Positions 1 to 9,863 of a stretch of 44,850 nt of DNA are shown piece by piece; the stretch's first letter is position 1; the number at the start of each line of letters is the position of its first letter. The stretch is from Deltaproteobacteria bacterium (GTDB lineage Bacteria; SAR324; NAC60-12). The stretch covers positions 1 through 44,850 of the forward strand of contig NYUB01000158.1 of NCBI GenBank assembly GCA_002683785.1, given 5' to 3'. Position numbers and translations under genes: made by a program. Under the pieces are notes generated by a model. That model had not been told where the DNA came from, did no database searches, and saw only the letters and a program-made list of their open reading frames with translations.

Positions 1-291
1 ACGATTCACCAAAGTGGGAAGAAAATCTTTTTCTGAAGGCTTGGCTTGAACCGTTTCGCGCATTGCTTCAGTCATCAGGTCCGGGATCAAGCGCGGATCC
101 AGATTTTCGGTCAAGTCCAAGCCCAGTTTTTCGATTGCCTGCTGATTGAAGGAATCACTAACTCCAATTGGAACATTGGAGGAGACATAAAAATTTTGTC
201 GGGAACTTTCATCATCCTTAAAAAAAAGCCAGTAAGCACCGAGAATGATGATCACTACTAGAAGAAAATCAGTTGAGAAGAGTTTTTTCAT
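1..291 (-). CDS. Membrane-anchored hypothetical protein (3' truncated by window edge)
   Basis: An open frame starts with ATG at 291 and reads leftward off the window; 97 residues are visible. It begins MKKLFSTDFLLVVIIILGAY: a short basic start followed by about 16 hydrophobic residues, so it is either a signal anchor or an uncleaved signal peptide. The rest is soluble and charged, with no Cys and no motif I recognise. The upstream sequence has only a weak AAGTGA ribosome site. It follows the carboxyltransferase gene on the same strand after about 145 bases, so it may share its transcript. The function is unknown. The reading frame and signal-anchor pattern make it a credible gene. Confidence 0.6.
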   Translation of the reverse strand, partial: MKKLFSTDFLLVVIIILGAYWLFFKDDESSRQNFYVSSNVPIGVSDSFNQQAIEKLGLDLTENLDPRLIPDLMTEAMRETVQAKPSEKDFLPTLVNR

Positions 292-436
292 CGTTCACTT
301 TTTATTCGGATGGATGGGACATTGATGAGAACCCATCTTATAATGTGGTGTCCGAGTTTTCAATCATCGGGAGATAATTTCAGCAGGTGGAGTCAGAAAA
401 AAGGACAATGGTTCAAACCCACTCAAAAATTTTGCT

Positions 437-2095
437 TTATTCGCGCTGCGGCCCTGCAAGAGGACTGGGTTGGTAATGGCGCAGGAGATAATGCAGGGAT
501 GATCCTAAAACCTGACGGCTGTAACCTGGCATCACGAGGCTGGAAACAGAACCGAGTTTGAGGGCTTCTTCCGGATTGAGAAGTTCGCGCTCATAGCGCT
601 CGGTAAGCCCTTCAAGTGCTTGATCACGTTGAGTCACTGCATCAGATTTATCTTTCCCTGAATCAATATCATCACGGTATTGTTTCATGATGTTCCTGTA
701 TTCCTCTTTGTAGACATACTGTCGACCGGCAGGCCCCATCACCGAGATCCTGGAAGTGGGTAACGCAAAGACAAAATCTGCTCCAATGTGGTAACTGTTC
801 CAAGCACAGTAGGCTCCACCAAAGGCATTCCGGACTATCAAAGTCAGTCTTGGAACCCGGAGGTCAATGATCGAATCCAATAGCTCACGGCCCGCCTGGA
901 CTATGCCTGCCCGTTCCTGTTCGGAACCTGGAGCGTAACCACTGACATCTTCCAAAAAAATGACCGGAGTGTTGAAGAGGTTGCAGAAACGCATGAACTT
1001 CTTACCTTTGCGGGAAGCATCAACATCGATGTTGCCCGAATTGAAGGCACTGTTGTTAGCCAGAAAACCCACGACAGAACCGCCCATGCGACCAAAAGCG
1101 GTGATCAATTGCTTCCCTCTATCGGGTTGGAGTTCGAAATAATCTCCATAATCGACCATCTGCTGAAGAAGCAGTCTCATGTCTAAGGGAGTGTTGAATC
1201 CTGATGATGATTCGGCAAAGGTTTTACGGAGCAAGATTGCCTCCTCTTCAACAAATCCTTCCAAATCAAGGGAAGTTTCCACAAAAGGCGCCAATTCGCG
1301 GTTGTTATTAGGAAGGTAACTCAAAAGCCTGAGTGCTGTTCTCAGAGCCCCCAGTTCATCTTCGGCACTGACATCGACGACTCCACTTTGGGAGTGAACC
1401 CGGGGACCGCCCAACTGGTCTGGAGTGATGTCCTCCCCAAGTGCCTCACGCACGACATCAGGGCCAGTCAGTCCGAAAAAGGTGTCATTGGGTTGAATCA
1501 GAAATGAACCTTGTCGCGGAAGGTATGCTCCCCCTCCAGCATTGTAACCGAACATGAGCATGATGGAAGGCACCACTCCGCTGATCTTTCGCATCGCTTG
1601 GAAGGCTTCAGAATAGCCGTCAAGCCCTCCGACTCCTGCCGGCACGAAAGCTCCGGCAGAATCGTTCATCCCAATCAAAGGGATTCCGTGTTCTCCGGCC
1701 ATCAGGATCTGTCGTGCGAGTTTGGCACCGTTGGTGGCGTCCATCGATCCTGCACGGACGGTGAAATCGTGACCGTATAGGGCAACGTCTCGCCCCTTAA
1801 TGTTCATGATCCCGGTTACGATTCCTGCACCGTCAAGTTGAGCCCCCCAATTCTGAAAAGTGATGTGCGGTTCTTTGTCGGTCAGTACCTTGATCCTTTC
1901 CCAGACAGTCATCCGGCCTTTGCCATGCTGTATCTGAACTCGGCTTTCTCCTCCTCCTTTTTTAGGAAGTTCCAGGAGTTCCTTTCCGCGTTCCAACATT
2001 TCGTGATAACGGGAAGGAGTTTCAGGGATATTTCCGTTCATATGAGAGGAAGGATCTTTCTCAGCAAATGGATTTTTCAGGCTGTATTGTGTCAT
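437..2095 (-). CDS. Acyl-CoA carboxylase, carboxyltransferase (beta) subunit
   Basis: A 552-residue protein of the biotin-dependent carboxyltransferase family (propionyl-/methylcrotonyl-/acetyl-CoA carboxylase beta type), which moves CO2 from carboxybiotin to an acyl-CoA in the cytoplasm. Both crotonase-like halves are present. The first carries the oxyanion loop [11 protein letters not shown] near residues 183-193, after [16 protein letters not shown] near 145-160. The second carries [11 protein letters not shown] near 422-432. Length is usual for the family. The second-half loop reads EDVSGYAPG where propionyl-CoA carboxylases usually have a DTPGF-type motif, so this is a divergent subgroup and the substrate cannot be named. 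No biotin carboxylase or biotin-carrier gene is visible nearby. It starts about 50 bases after the cyclase-like gene and is probably co-transcribed with it. Confidence 0.85.
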   Translation of the reverse strand: MTQYSLKNPFAEKDPSSHMNGNIPETPSRYHEMLERGKELLELPKKGGGESRVQIQHGKGRMTVWERIKVLTDKEPHITFQNWGAQLDGAGIVTGIMNIKGRDVALYGHDFTVRAGSMDATNGAKLARQILMAGEHGIPLIGMNDSAGAFVPAGVGGLDGYSEAFQAMRKISGVVPSIMLMFGYNAGGGAYLPRQGSFLIQPNDTFFGLTGPDVVREALGEDITPDQLGGPRVHSQSGVVDVSAEDELGALRTALRLLSYLPNNNRELAPFVETSLDLEGFVEEEAILLRKTFAESSSGFNTPLDMRLLLQQMVDYGDYFELQPDRGKQLITAFGRMGGSVVGFLANNSAFNSGNIDVDASRKGKKFMRFCNLFNTPVIFLEDVSGYAPGSEQERAGIVQAGRELLDSIIDLRVPRLTLIVRNAFGGAYCAWNSYHIGADFVFALPTSRISVMGPAGRQYVYKEEYRNIMKQYRDDIDSGKDKSDAVTQRDQALEGLTERYERELLNPEEALKLGSVSSLVMPGYSRQVLGSSLHYLLRHYQPSPLAGPQRE

Positions 2096-2146
2096 AAGGC
2101 CATCGCTGAAGAATACGGTAAAAAAATGGGAAAGAATAAGAAAACC

Positions 2147-5100
2147 CTAATTCAGAGCTTCTTGTCCCATTTCGTCGAAGGTTTTATCAAGTGCAGTAGG
2201 TTTCAACTGCTCCCTTGTCCCAATTGAATCCTGAGGCCAAAGGGTTTTTGCGATTCCGTTGATATAGCGCTGCAAAAATTTCTGGGCTATCGGAAGATCA
2301 TATTTGCCCGCGTTGATCCAGATGCTCAGTTTCGGGCGGTTACTGCTCAAGATGGGAATTTTGAGGGCAGCAAGATGCCTGAGAAAAAGAACACGACATT
2401 GCTGGCTGTTGAACCGCAACAGAAATTCTGGAAATTGTTCATCCCCGCCGATTCGAAGTTTTGGAGGAACTTTTTTAACCGGGATGCTTTTGATATCAAA
2501 ATTGATGGCAAATTGTTCTCCCATATTGTCGCGTATCACCAACGAAATCACATTGTAACGGTTAACATGACATATCATGAAAACTTCACGAACATAGTGA
2601 ATGTTCTCAAGTACCTCCTGTGAAGAGGCATGCATGGAAGGAAAAGTTGATTTAATTTCCTGGGCCAGGTTGAAAAGGTCCTGCCCGGTGACTGGGTTGG
2701 TTGCCACTTCACTCCGGGCTTGTGCAGGAGGTTTTTCAAATGTTGACAAATACTTTCCTCCAAAGCCCACATAACCGCTAGAAACACATCTCGAGAGACC
2801 GTCTACTAAAGGAGCCTCGAACATTGGTAGGACTGAATCTCCTCCTCCTCCTGCTTCCTGTTTGGTCAGCATTGAACTGAACAGCCATTTCCCTGTTTTT
2901 TGATTGAAGTCGACTTTGATCCGGTTTCTTGGAATGCTGAGGCTTTTGGAAATCGGCAGAGGAATTTGAAAAGGTTTACGTTCGAAATTTCTGTCAAAAT
3001 GATATTTGAAGATCACGTTTTCCAGGGAGTCACCAGCAATGGCAACTTTGGACTCCTCAATCGCCTTTCGGACCCATCCCTCCTCGATTTTCATTTTAAA
3101 CTGACCAAAGTATTCGACAATATTTCCCTGAACGCTTTTCAGTTTTTTATGATCATCGTAAATGTTTTTTGCCTGCATCTTTTCGAGTGCATTCATCGGC
3201 ATTTTCTTTTTGACTTTGATCAGCACTTTTTTATCTTCGATGGCAACCCTTTGGTTCACCACAGCGAGAAGGGGGTGCAGGTATTTTCTCGCGTTTTCTA
3301 AGTCGAGTGATTCTGCACTGATCCTTACCAAATGGTTGCTGATGTTTTCGACGGCATGATCTAATCCAATTGTGCAGAGTTTGCTTTCAACCCGTTTCAT
3401 CGATTCCAGGAAAAGCAGTTTAAGCACTTTTTCGACCCGGTTCCCGGCGTCATCTCTACCCTGAGAAAAACGAACCACCTCGGCACGTTCTTCAGGATCG
3501 CTGAAAAAGACATTGTAATAATCAACCATCGCCCTAGAGCGCCAGGTAGCATCGTCATCGAGCCATTTGGCTTTTCCCTGGTCTCCATAATTAATGATGT
3601 CGGAGATTCTTAGGTGCTGTGCGAAACAAAAAATAATTTGTTTTTGTGTCACACTAAGGGTTCCTAGGGAGAAATCCTTTTCGTCTTCATCCTGTTCATA
3701 ACTTTCAAACCTTGCCAGCATCTCTGTAAATTTAAGCCACCAGGGATCCAGAGGAAGTCCTGGATAATCGGTTTCAAGTTTTATGATGGCATCGATCAAC
3801 GGGCCATTGATCTCGTCGGATAGGAAGTAACGTTGATCAGGATTCCAGAGTAATCGGGTCAAGCTGGTTGGCAGGTCCTCTTCCTTGTCGATACAGACGA
3901 TCATTTCGAGCCACCAGCAGTTTAAAAGTGCTTTGGGAAGATTACGGTGACTGACTTTTTCACTTTCTCTGAGGAAGATCGGTACCGAGTGCTCAAGGAA
4001 TTTTTTACGTGGGATATGGATCTCGCCCCAATTGGGCAAATGTCCCAGAACAAATGATTCCTTTTCCACGTCTGCCCCGGAAGCAGCAGGCTCGGGAGGA
4101 GATTCCTCTTCTTCAGATGATTCTCCTTCAGTCTCAGGCTTGGGAGGTGCTTCGATGATTTCGATAGACTGATTCAAGGTCCAATCTGCATCTGGAAACA
4201 CTCCGATGGAGGAAATGACTTTAAAATCCTTTGGAAGATCAAAAGGCATCGGAGGAACACCGCACATCATGACTGCTGGATTCAAAAGAAAATCATTCAG
4301 CATCAGGGAATAGGCCATGCTTCCTTCCGGGGATACCAAATAGGGAGTGTGATGTCCGGCACGTTGCTTCCGAAGGATATTGGTAAAGAAATGAATTTCA
4401 GTGCTGGGATATTTTTGGGTCAGATAGGCTTCGGATTGTTGAATTTTAAGATGCAGAGGAAATTCGAGTTCGGCTTCAAATCCCATTGCCTCAAAATCAG
4501 ACCGTGCTTCAATCAACGCAACCATGTGCAACCGATATTGTGCATCGAGTTTTTCTTGCAGCCTGGTGGTCAAATCCTCTGGAAAATCCAGTCCGTTAGC
4601 CCCAAATTTTTGTTGAAGCATCTGAACCATTTCTGGAACTTTTCCTCGACCCGAATGGGAAAGCTGATCCATTAGGAAATCAAGGAATTCCAAAAGAAGC
4701 TGGTTGAGTTGGTTGTTGCTGGAGATGTTCTCCAGGAAACAGGCCTTTTGTTTATCTTCTGGGACTTTTTCAGGGGATAAATTGTTTTGAATTGCATAGC
4801 GCCAAAGGATCTGTCGTGCTCCTTCGACTCCCAGGAAAGTGGTTCTGAAGTATTGAGTCAGCCAGCCCATTAGTTTGTCCTGACTGAACTGCTGAACCGA
4901 ATAAGAAAATCCTTTTGTGCGAAGTTCGTCTGCAGGAGTTTTCTGTAAAAATCCGAAAAATTGCCGAAGTGGTTCGATCAGCATTTCACAGTCCGGGAAC
5001 TCCTTCAGTGATTCCAGAATGATCGGCATAAATGCTTCAGTTTGTTTTTCTGCTTCCTGGGATTGCAGATGTTCCAGAATGAGTCGCTGTTTTTCTTTCC

Positions 5101-5989
5101 GGTATCGGCTGGTGAAGATGAATTCCACGACTTTTCCTTCTTCCGGAGAAACACCATCCTGGAACTCTTCCAAAAGAACGCTGGAGGCAGTTTTTCTGAG
5201 TTCTACCCGGCTTTTGGGATCCATTCCACGGAGGAAATAGTGATCATAGAATCGCTCAATAATACGGCATAGGAGTGCCAGGAAAAAATCAGCGTCGCTC
5301 CAGCAATAACGGTATTCGGGGTTGGTATTGATGATCACCTGAGCGTCCATGTCGGAATCCGGTTTGTGTCCGATCCCCCCTAGACTACCGATGGTGGTCA
5401 GTGCCTTGATTGGTTTGTATTCTGCCTTCTGGAAGTGCTGAACCCGATCAGGATATTCTTCTTTGAGGTAGGCGTGCATCCCCTCTTCCCCTTCACAGAT
5501 GGATTTCGGAACAAATCGCTCCACTCCTTCGATTCCGTATAAAGCATTCTTTTGAAACACTTCATAAGAGAAGGTTTTCATGATGGGTTTCCCCTCATCA
5601 TCGAACTCGCCAGTACGGGCTTGGACCTCGGCTGTTGGGGCATCAAGGGGATTGATATCGAAAAGGAAGAACCCCTCAAACATGGTTCGGTGCATGTCTT
5701 CATCAGACAAAATGGCTAAATTGCGAACCCGTTTACGGTTGATCTGTCCCATTGCCTCAAATTCCTTGTCCGCGTATTCCTTCCACTCCTTGAGCTTTTC
5801 CGCCGAAAAAGAATCACGCAAAGCGTCGCTAAGAGAATTTTTATTAAGGGATTGGAGGATTTTTTTCAGACCTGCTTCGGCTGCGTCCCCTTGAGGATTG
5901 GAGGGAACCCGGCTGTTCAGGTCACGGATCAGTTCAAGCTGGCGTTCGTCCTGGGAACGCAAATCGGGATTAGAGACTTCCTCACTCAT
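2147..5989 (-). CDS. Large protein resembling class I adenylate cyclase
   Basis: A 1280-residue soluble protein. Near residues 201-215 it has GSLGGIGHKPDSDMD, a nucleotidyltransferase signature (GS, spacer, SDxD) that resembles the catalytic site of class I adenylate cyclases such as E. coli CyaA (GSTSSVGQ, then SSDLD). Further on, a segment SHRNLPKALLNCWWLEMI weakly recalls the conserved mid-protein region of that family. An acidic Pro/Glu-rich linker lies near residues 620-645. It is much longer than E. coli CyaA (about 850 residues). Seen: the motif and the length. Inferred: cAMP synthesis. It could be another nucleotidyltransferase. It is the first gene of a likely operon with the carboxyltransferase, with about 290 bases upstream free of genes. 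Confidence 0.5.
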   Translation of the reverse strand: MSEEVSNPDLRSQDERQLELIRDLNSRVPSNPQGDAAEAGLKKILQSLNKNSLSDALRDSFSAEKLKEWKEYADKEFEAMGQINRKRVRNLAILSDEDMHRTMFEGFFLFDINPLDAPTAEVQARTGEFDDEGKPIMKTFSYEVFQKNALYGIEGVERFVPKSICEGEEGMHAYLKEEYPDRVQHFQKAEYKPIKALTTIGSLGGIGHKPDSDMDAQVIINTNPEYRYCWSDADFFLALLCRIIERFYDHYFLRGMDPKSRVELRKTASSVLLEEFQDGVSPEEGKVVEFIFTSRYRKEKQRLILEHLQSQEAEKQTEAFMPIILESLKEFPDCEMLIEPLRQFFGFLQKTPADELRTKGFSYSVQQFSQDKLMGWLTQYFRTTFLGVEGARQILWRYAIQNNLSPEKVPEDKQKACFLENISSNNQLNQLLLEFLDFLMDQLSHSGRGKVPEMVQMLQQKFGANGLDFPEDLTTRLQEKLDAQYRLHMVALIEARSDFEAMGFEAELEFPLHLKIQQSEAYLTQKYPSTEIHFFTNILRKQRAGHHTPYLVSPEGSMAYSLMLNDFLLNPAVMMCGVPPMPFDLPKDFKVISSIGVFPDADWTLNQSIEIIEAPPKPETEGESSEEEESPPEPAASGADVEKESFVLGHLPNWGEIHIPRKKFLEHSVPIFLRESEKVSHRNLPKALLNCWWLEMIVCIDKEEDLPTSLTRLLWNPDQRYFLSDEINGPLIDAIIKLETDYPGLPLDPWWLKFTEMLARFESYEQDEDEKDFSLGTLSVTQKQIIFCFAQHLRISDIINYGDQGKAKWLDDDATWRSRAMVDYYNVFFSDPEERAEVVRFSQGRDDAGNRVEKVLKLLFLESMKRVESKLCTIGLDHAVENISNHLVRISAESLDLENARKYLHPLLAVVNQRVAIEDKKVLIKVKKKMPMNALEKMQAKNIYDDHKKLKSVQGNIVEYFGQFKMKIEEGWVRKAIEESKVAIAGDSLENVIFKYHFDRNFERKPFQIPLPISKSLSIPRNRIKVDFNQKTGKWLFSSMLTKQEAGGGGDSVLPMFEAPLVDGLSRCVSSGYVGFGGKYLSTFEKPPAQARSEVATNPVTGQDLFNLAQEIKSTFPSMHASSQEVLENIHYVREVFMICHVNRYNVISLVIRDNMGEQFAINFDIKSIPVKKVPPKLRIGGDEQFPEFLLRFNSQQCRVLFLRHLAALKIPILSSNRPKLSIWINAGKYDLPIAQKFLQRYINGIAKTLWPQDSIGTREQLKPTALDKTFDEMGQEALN

Positions 5990-6281
5990 CAGATGTTTTT
6001 ACTGAAATAGATACAAAATTGCTTAAAAAGTGAGAGCCCATGATTTAAATGCTTCAAGACTCGCCAAATATATTTTTATGAAAAGAAACGATAAAAGTCC
6101 AACTCTGAGAATTTACCCCTTTCGAATAAAAGTGTACGAAATCTCCTCTTTATCTTTTTGATGGGATGGGAAAAAAGAGAAACGGACGAAAGAATCCTAT
6201 CTAGAGATGGTTGAACGTGATGATTTAGAGGTGTGATTTTTTTTTCCCATGAATTGGAAAAAAGGGGGAATTCCCCTGAGT
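5990..6281. other. Intergenic region upstream of the cyclase-like gene
   Basis: About 290 AT-rich bases between the flgH stop and the cyclase-like start. It holds the flgH terminator at its right end and presumably the promoter of the cyclase-like gene. I found no convincing -35/-10 pair. A 69-codon minus-strand frame here (6076-6285) overlaps the flgH stop and the terminator hairpin, has no recognisable sequence, and is not called. Confidence 0.5.
6258..6276 (-). terminator. Rho-independent terminator after flgH
   Basis: On the minus strand the sequence just after the flgH stop reads GGGGAATTCCCCC followed by six T. This is a 4-bp all-GC stem with an AATT loop and a T-tract. It sits 5 bases beyond the stop codon, where an end-of-operon signal is expected. 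The stem is short, so termination may be partial. Confidence 0.5.
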
Positions 6282-7094
6282 TCATTGTTTGGCAAAATCA
6301 CCGAGGCGGCCAAGCAATCCTGCTTTTTGCTGACCCACTAAAGGAGCCAGTTTCTGAAGCCGTTCACGGATGAAAGTTCCTGATTGCTGTCTTTTAATTT
6401 TGACATTAGGATTGGCAAGTTTAGTCGCAGAAACGATGTTTGAATCATCGACATCAGCGGGGCGCAGGATACCGGTTATGGTGGTGATGTAACGTACCTG
6501 GTTGCGCTGGCGATAATCGATTTTCTGGCCTTTAATCAGCATATTCCCGTCGGGAAGGACTTTAGTCACCCGTGCTGAAATGGTTTCAAGACTTCTGAGG
6601 ATATCATTTTGCTCATTCTCAATTTCATCTCTCATCGTGATGGCTTCCAGAAGCAGGCTTGCACGCTGAGTGTCGTTGGTGGGGGCCGCTGCTTCACCTT
6701 CTGCTTCGGCTTTTGGTTCCGCGACATTGACGACAGCAGGGAGTTCGCTGATGGTCATCAAATCACCACGAAAACGCGCCCGATGATCCCTGAGGATGTT
6801 GCCAAAAGAAGATTCATAACGCCAAAGTGATCCCTCATAGAGATTTCTGCTGACTGATATTCTTTTCCGTCGCAGCCTTTTTTCTGAACTTAAGCGGGCG
6901 TTCGTTGTTTTTTTTGACTTTGAAACGGCAGTCTGGCTGGCGCTAGGGGTTTGTGGCTGATTGAAAGGCGTTCTGCAAGCTGCAAACGAAAAGAGAAAAA
7001 GAAGTACCAGCAAAATTTTACCTAGTGTGGATCTCAGTTTTACCACCAAACGAAATCCGTTCTGAGTGGATATTTTTTTTGAAAGATTAGACAT
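6282..7094 (-). CDS. flgH: Flagellar L-ring protein FlgH (lipoprotein)
   Basis: FlgH forms the outer-membrane L-ring, the bushing around the flagellar rod. The frame contains SLWRYESSFGNILRDHRARF and the following RGDLMTI, the usual FlgH core, and a C-terminal KVLPDGNMLIKGQK segment typical of the family. The N-terminus has a hydrophobic stretch ending FSFAAC, a lipobox for lipid attachment. The start is uncertain. The frame is open to 7190, but that would extend into flgA. ATG at 7094 lies 7 bases after the flgA stop. ATG at 7118 has a better AGGA ribosome site but gives a long N-region. GTG at 7046 would give the most standard 24-residue lipoprotein signal. It is last in the flgF-flgG-flgA-flgH operon. 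Confidence 0.9.
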   Translation of the reverse strand: MSNLSKKISTQNGFRLVVKLRSTLGKILLVLLFLFSFAACRTPFNQPQTPSASQTAVSKSKKTTNARLSSEKRLRRKRISVSRNLYEGSLWRYESSFGNILRDHRARFRGDLMTISELPAVVNVAEPKAEAEGEAAAPTNDTQRASLLLEAITMRDEIENEQNDILRSLETISARVTKVLPDGNMLIKGQKIDYRQRNQVRYITTITGILRPADVDDSNIVSATKLANPNVKIKRQQSGTFIRERLQKLAPLVGQQKAGLLGRLGDFAKQ

Positions 7095-7101
7095 CAGTTT
7101 T

Positions 7102-8100
7102 TCAGTTAACCTGGACATGGTTCCTGTCCTGGACGGTCGCATAGACGAGGATTTTACTTTGCAGATTTCGAACTTGAATCCGGTCACCAAGGGCCCCTTT
7201 TTGCAGTGAGATTCCAGGTGCGGTCAATCTTAAATTTGGAGTTTCAAAGACAATCATCAAGCGGTCTCCAGACTTAATCACGGGTACTGCAGAGACGGTT
7301 GTTTCCTGGATGACTTCGTTGGGATTGATCGCTCTGGATGCTATCTTGCCAAGGATATCTTCTTCATCTGTAACATAAGCGGATGGCATCCGGTCGACAT
7401 TGCGCCGGACTTTGAGAATGTCTGCTTCACTGATGATGTGATCTTCTTTGATGGTGTCTTTTGCAATCAGCACATCTTTATAAAGTTTGATGTAGGTCCG
7501 TACTGGTACTTTTCGGATGGATTTTCCATCGACACTAAATTCGATTTCAAAAGTCTGATATCCACCTTCTTTGAGGTGACGTCCTTTTTTTATGAATCTG
7601 TAACTTACCTCTCCGCGAGGGAGGAATACATCACGGGTTTTTGCCAGGATCCGGGGTTTGATGTCCATTCCAGAATACGCATCCCGGATGTGATTCAATA
7701 CGGACTCATCGATGTCCTTACCGGGAATCTTAAGGGCCGCACGTTGAATGCGTGTGCTCTGGCTGGCAGGGAAGACAATCTTCTTAGTGTCGATTTTTGC
7801 AGACCGTATACGGGATAGCATGATCGACCGGGAAACGTTCAGATTTCTTCCAGGAAGTGGGGAACGTCCGATTTTGATTCTCTCCAGCCTTGCGATCAGG
7901 TGAGGGTCAGGGCCTTCGAGCCTGGCGATGTCACCCAGGCGATAGGTTTCTTTTTGCACCACCGATGACTCTGGAAGCAGAATACGGATCATTTGATCCT
8001 CCCCGAGTCGGTCATCCTGAACTGCCCAAACAGGTGATGAGCTAAGGAAAACAAGCAGAACCGTCGTTAAGCTTAAAGAAATCATCAACCTCTTGAGCAT
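7102..8100 (-). CDS. flgA: Flagellar P-ring assembly chaperone FlgA
   Basis: FlgA is a periplasmic protein needed to assemble the FlgI P-ring. The chosen ATG gives MLKRLMISLSLTTVLLVFLS followed by SSPVWA, a clean Sec signal peptide with cleavage after VWA. The frame is open for 29 more codons to 8187, but those would precede the signal. The C-terminal third contains a SAF-like region, with VLIAKDTIKEDHIISEADIL followed by IASRAINPNEVIQETTV and a closing RLMIVFETPNLRLTAPGISL segment, as in FlgA. About 332 residues is longer than the E. coli protein (about 220), but long FlgA proteins are common outside enterics. It lies between flgG and flgH, on the same strand with short gaps. Confidence 0.88.
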   Translation of the reverse strand: MLKRLMISLSLTTVLLVFLSSSPVWAVQDDRLGEDQMIRILLPESSVVQKETYRLGDIARLEGPDPHLIARLERIKIGRSPLPGRNLNVSRSIMLSRIRSAKIDTKKIVFPASQSTRIQRAALKIPGKDIDESVLNHIRDAYSGMDIKPRILAKTRDVFLPRGEVSYRFIKKGRHLKEGGYQTFEIEFSVDGKSIRKVPVRTYIKLYKDVLIAKDTIKEDHIISEADILKVRRNVDRMPSAYVTDEEDILGKIASRAINPNEVIQETTVSAVPVIKSGDRLMIVFETPNLRLTAPGISLQKGALGDRIQVRNLQSKILVYATVQDRNHVQVN

Positions 8101-8207
8101 TTCGATATCAAGGATCGAACTGAACCAGCTCAAAAGGTTTGGTTCAGTTCGATTCTGTATTTCAGGACAAGATTTTTGTAGCAGCATCAGCTCAATTCAA
8201 GGATCGA

Positions 8208-8996
8208 TTACCGAACCAGGTTATTGGTATTTTTGAGCATTTCGTCAGCCGACTGGATGGCCTTTGAATTGACTTCATAAGCACGCTGCGAAGTGATCAT
8301 GTTTACCATTTCTTCTACCAGCGACACATTCGAACGTTCTAGGAATCCCTGAGTGAGAGTGCCCATGCTGTTGGCACCAGGGGCATCAACAATCGCGTTT
8401 CCTGAAGCAGGAGTGGAAACATATAGATTTTTTCCAGTCGGAGTCAATCCTGCTGGATTTTGGAAGCGAGCAAGCTGAACGCTGCCGATCGCTTCCGGCA
8501 TAGTTTCATCACGCAGAAAGACGGTTACGGTACCGTCAAAACCAACTTCTATTTTTCTGGTGTCCTGCGGAATATTAATTTCTGGGTCGAGCAGCATGCC
8601 ATCATTGGTGACCAGTCTTCCCATTCCATCGATGTTGAAATGTCCGTCACGGGAATAACCCACGATTCCATTCGGTTGAAGGATCTGAAAAAAACCGTGT
8701 CCATCAATACTGATATCAAGATCGTTACCGGTGTTTTCCAGATTTCCTTGGGTGTGGATTTTTTCTGTGCCGATGAATTTCACACCATGACCCACGTGCA
8801 GACCGACTGGGACCTGGGTTGAAACGGAAGAAGGAACTCCCGCCGTCCGTTCGTTGTGATAAAGCAGGTCCTGGAAATGGACTTTGCTTTTTTTGTAACC
8901 GGTGGTGTTGACGTTGGCCAGATTGTTGGCTGTGGTGTCGATATTTCTTTGTTGGGCAGCCATGCCGGTGGCAGCCGTGTAGAGAGCGCGCATCAT
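8208..8996 (-). CDS. flgG: Flagellar distal rod protein FlgG
   Basis: FlgG builds the distal rod of the flagellar basal body. This 262-residue protein has the standard N-terminal rod signature RALYTAATGMAAQQRNID with NNLANVNTTGYKK. The central LDISIDGHGFFQI segment is typical, as is the C-terminal coiled-coil segment NVSLVEEMVNMITSQRAYEV. Length matches E. coli FlgG (about 260). Two ATG codons are adjacent at the start, with a strong AAGGAG about 10 bases upstream, the best ribosome site in this operon. That fits FlgG being needed in many copies. It lies 44 bases downstream of flgF. Confidence 0.96.
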   Translation of the reverse strand: MMRALYTAATGMAAQQRNIDTTANNLANVNTTGYKKSKVHFQDLLYHNERTAGVPSSVSTQVPVGLHVGHGVKFIGTEKIHTQGNLENTGNDLDISIDGHGFFQILQPNGIVGYSRDGHFNIDGMGRLVTNDGMLLDPEINIPQDTRKIEVGFDGTVTVFLRDETMPEAIGSVQLARFQNPAGLTPTGKNLYVSTPASGNAIVDAPGANSMGTLTQGFLERSNVSLVEEMVNMITSQRAYEVNSKAIQSADEMLKNTNNLVR

Positions 8997-9040
8997 GGGC
9001 GGTCAACTCCTTTAGGGTTGAAGGTTATTATTTGCATCGG

Positions 9041-9817
9041 TCAACTGACTCTTGAAATCGAGATTGCTTTTTCATCGATGTTGTCGAGGTTCATGATCGC
9101 CTTTTGTACCATTTCATAAGAACGGGTTGCGTTGACCATGCGTGACATCTCCATCACCGTGTTTACATTGGATTGCTCCAGCATTCCTTGCCTGACAAGA
9201 ATTTCCCGGGAAGGAATCGGGACATCGTCACTCCGGATAGGCGCATAAAAATGATTTCCAAGTTTCTGGAGTTGGTCCTGGTTTCTGAACCTGACGGTTT
9301 TCAACTGGTCCATGATTGTTCCTTCGACAGCGACCTGTCCATTTCCATCAACCTGGATCGGACCATTCCCCTTGATCTGTATCGGGCCTTTCTTGCCTAA
9401 AAGTGGGAAACCATCCTGGGTCACCATTCTTCCCTGTGAATCCAGTTTAAAATTACCGGCACGTGTATAGCGTTCCCCCTGCGGTGTGCTGATGCTGAAG
9501 AATCCTTCATTTTCCAACGACAAGTCGAGTTCGTTGCCGGTATCGCGGAACCGTCCTGTTGTGAAATTTTTCCCGATTTCATCCACCATCACGGCAGATT
9601 TATCCATGCCTACATATTGGTCTAGGTATTCATGGGAAAGAAAATTCTCTTCTTCTGATTGAGGAACCACACGCTGCACCGTGGAAAGTACCTCCCTGAA
9701 TGATGGTTGGTCTTCTTTGAATCCAACAGTGCTGACGTTTGCTAAATTGTTGGCTACTGTTTCGATCTTTTTTTCCAGGACCCCGCCTGCCTGAACTAAG
9801 CTTGTCAATCCGCTCAT
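9041..9817 (-). CDS. flgF: Flagellar proximal rod protein FlgF
   Basis: FlgF is a proximal rod protein. The 258-residue sequence has the N-terminal ETVANNLANVSTVGFKED rod motif, the central DLSLENEGFFSISTPQGERY region and the C-terminal NVNTVMEMSRMVNATRSYEM helix shared by rod and hook proteins. It is called FlgF rather than a second FlgG because it precedes a canonical flgG and lacks the FlgG-style N-terminus (MxRALYTA). No clear Shine-Dalgarno sequence is seen before the ATG. It is the first gene of the operon, with a sigma-54-type promoter about 50 bases upstream. Confidence 0.92.
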   Translation of the reverse strand: MSGLTSLVQAGGVLEKKIETVANNLANVSTVGFKEDQPSFREVLSTVQRVVPQSEEENFLSHEYLDQYVGMDKSAVMVDEIGKNFTTGRFRDTGNELDLSLENEGFFSISTPQGERYTRAGNFKLDSQGRMVTQDGFPLLGKKGPIQIKGNGPIQVDGNGQVAVEGTIMDQLKTVRFRNQDQLQKLGNHFYAPIRSDDVPIPSREILVRQGMLEQSNVNTVMEMSRMVNATRSYEMVQKAIMNLDNIDEKAISISRVS

Positions 9818-9863
9818 GAAGCAATTTGATGAAATGAGTGCGTCAGTGTTAGACGAGACTCAA

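Noticed and set aside
6076-6285. 69-codon minus-strand frame between flgH and the cyclase-like gene
   Set aside because: It overlaps the flgH stop and the terminator hairpin, has no ribosome site and no recognisable sequence.
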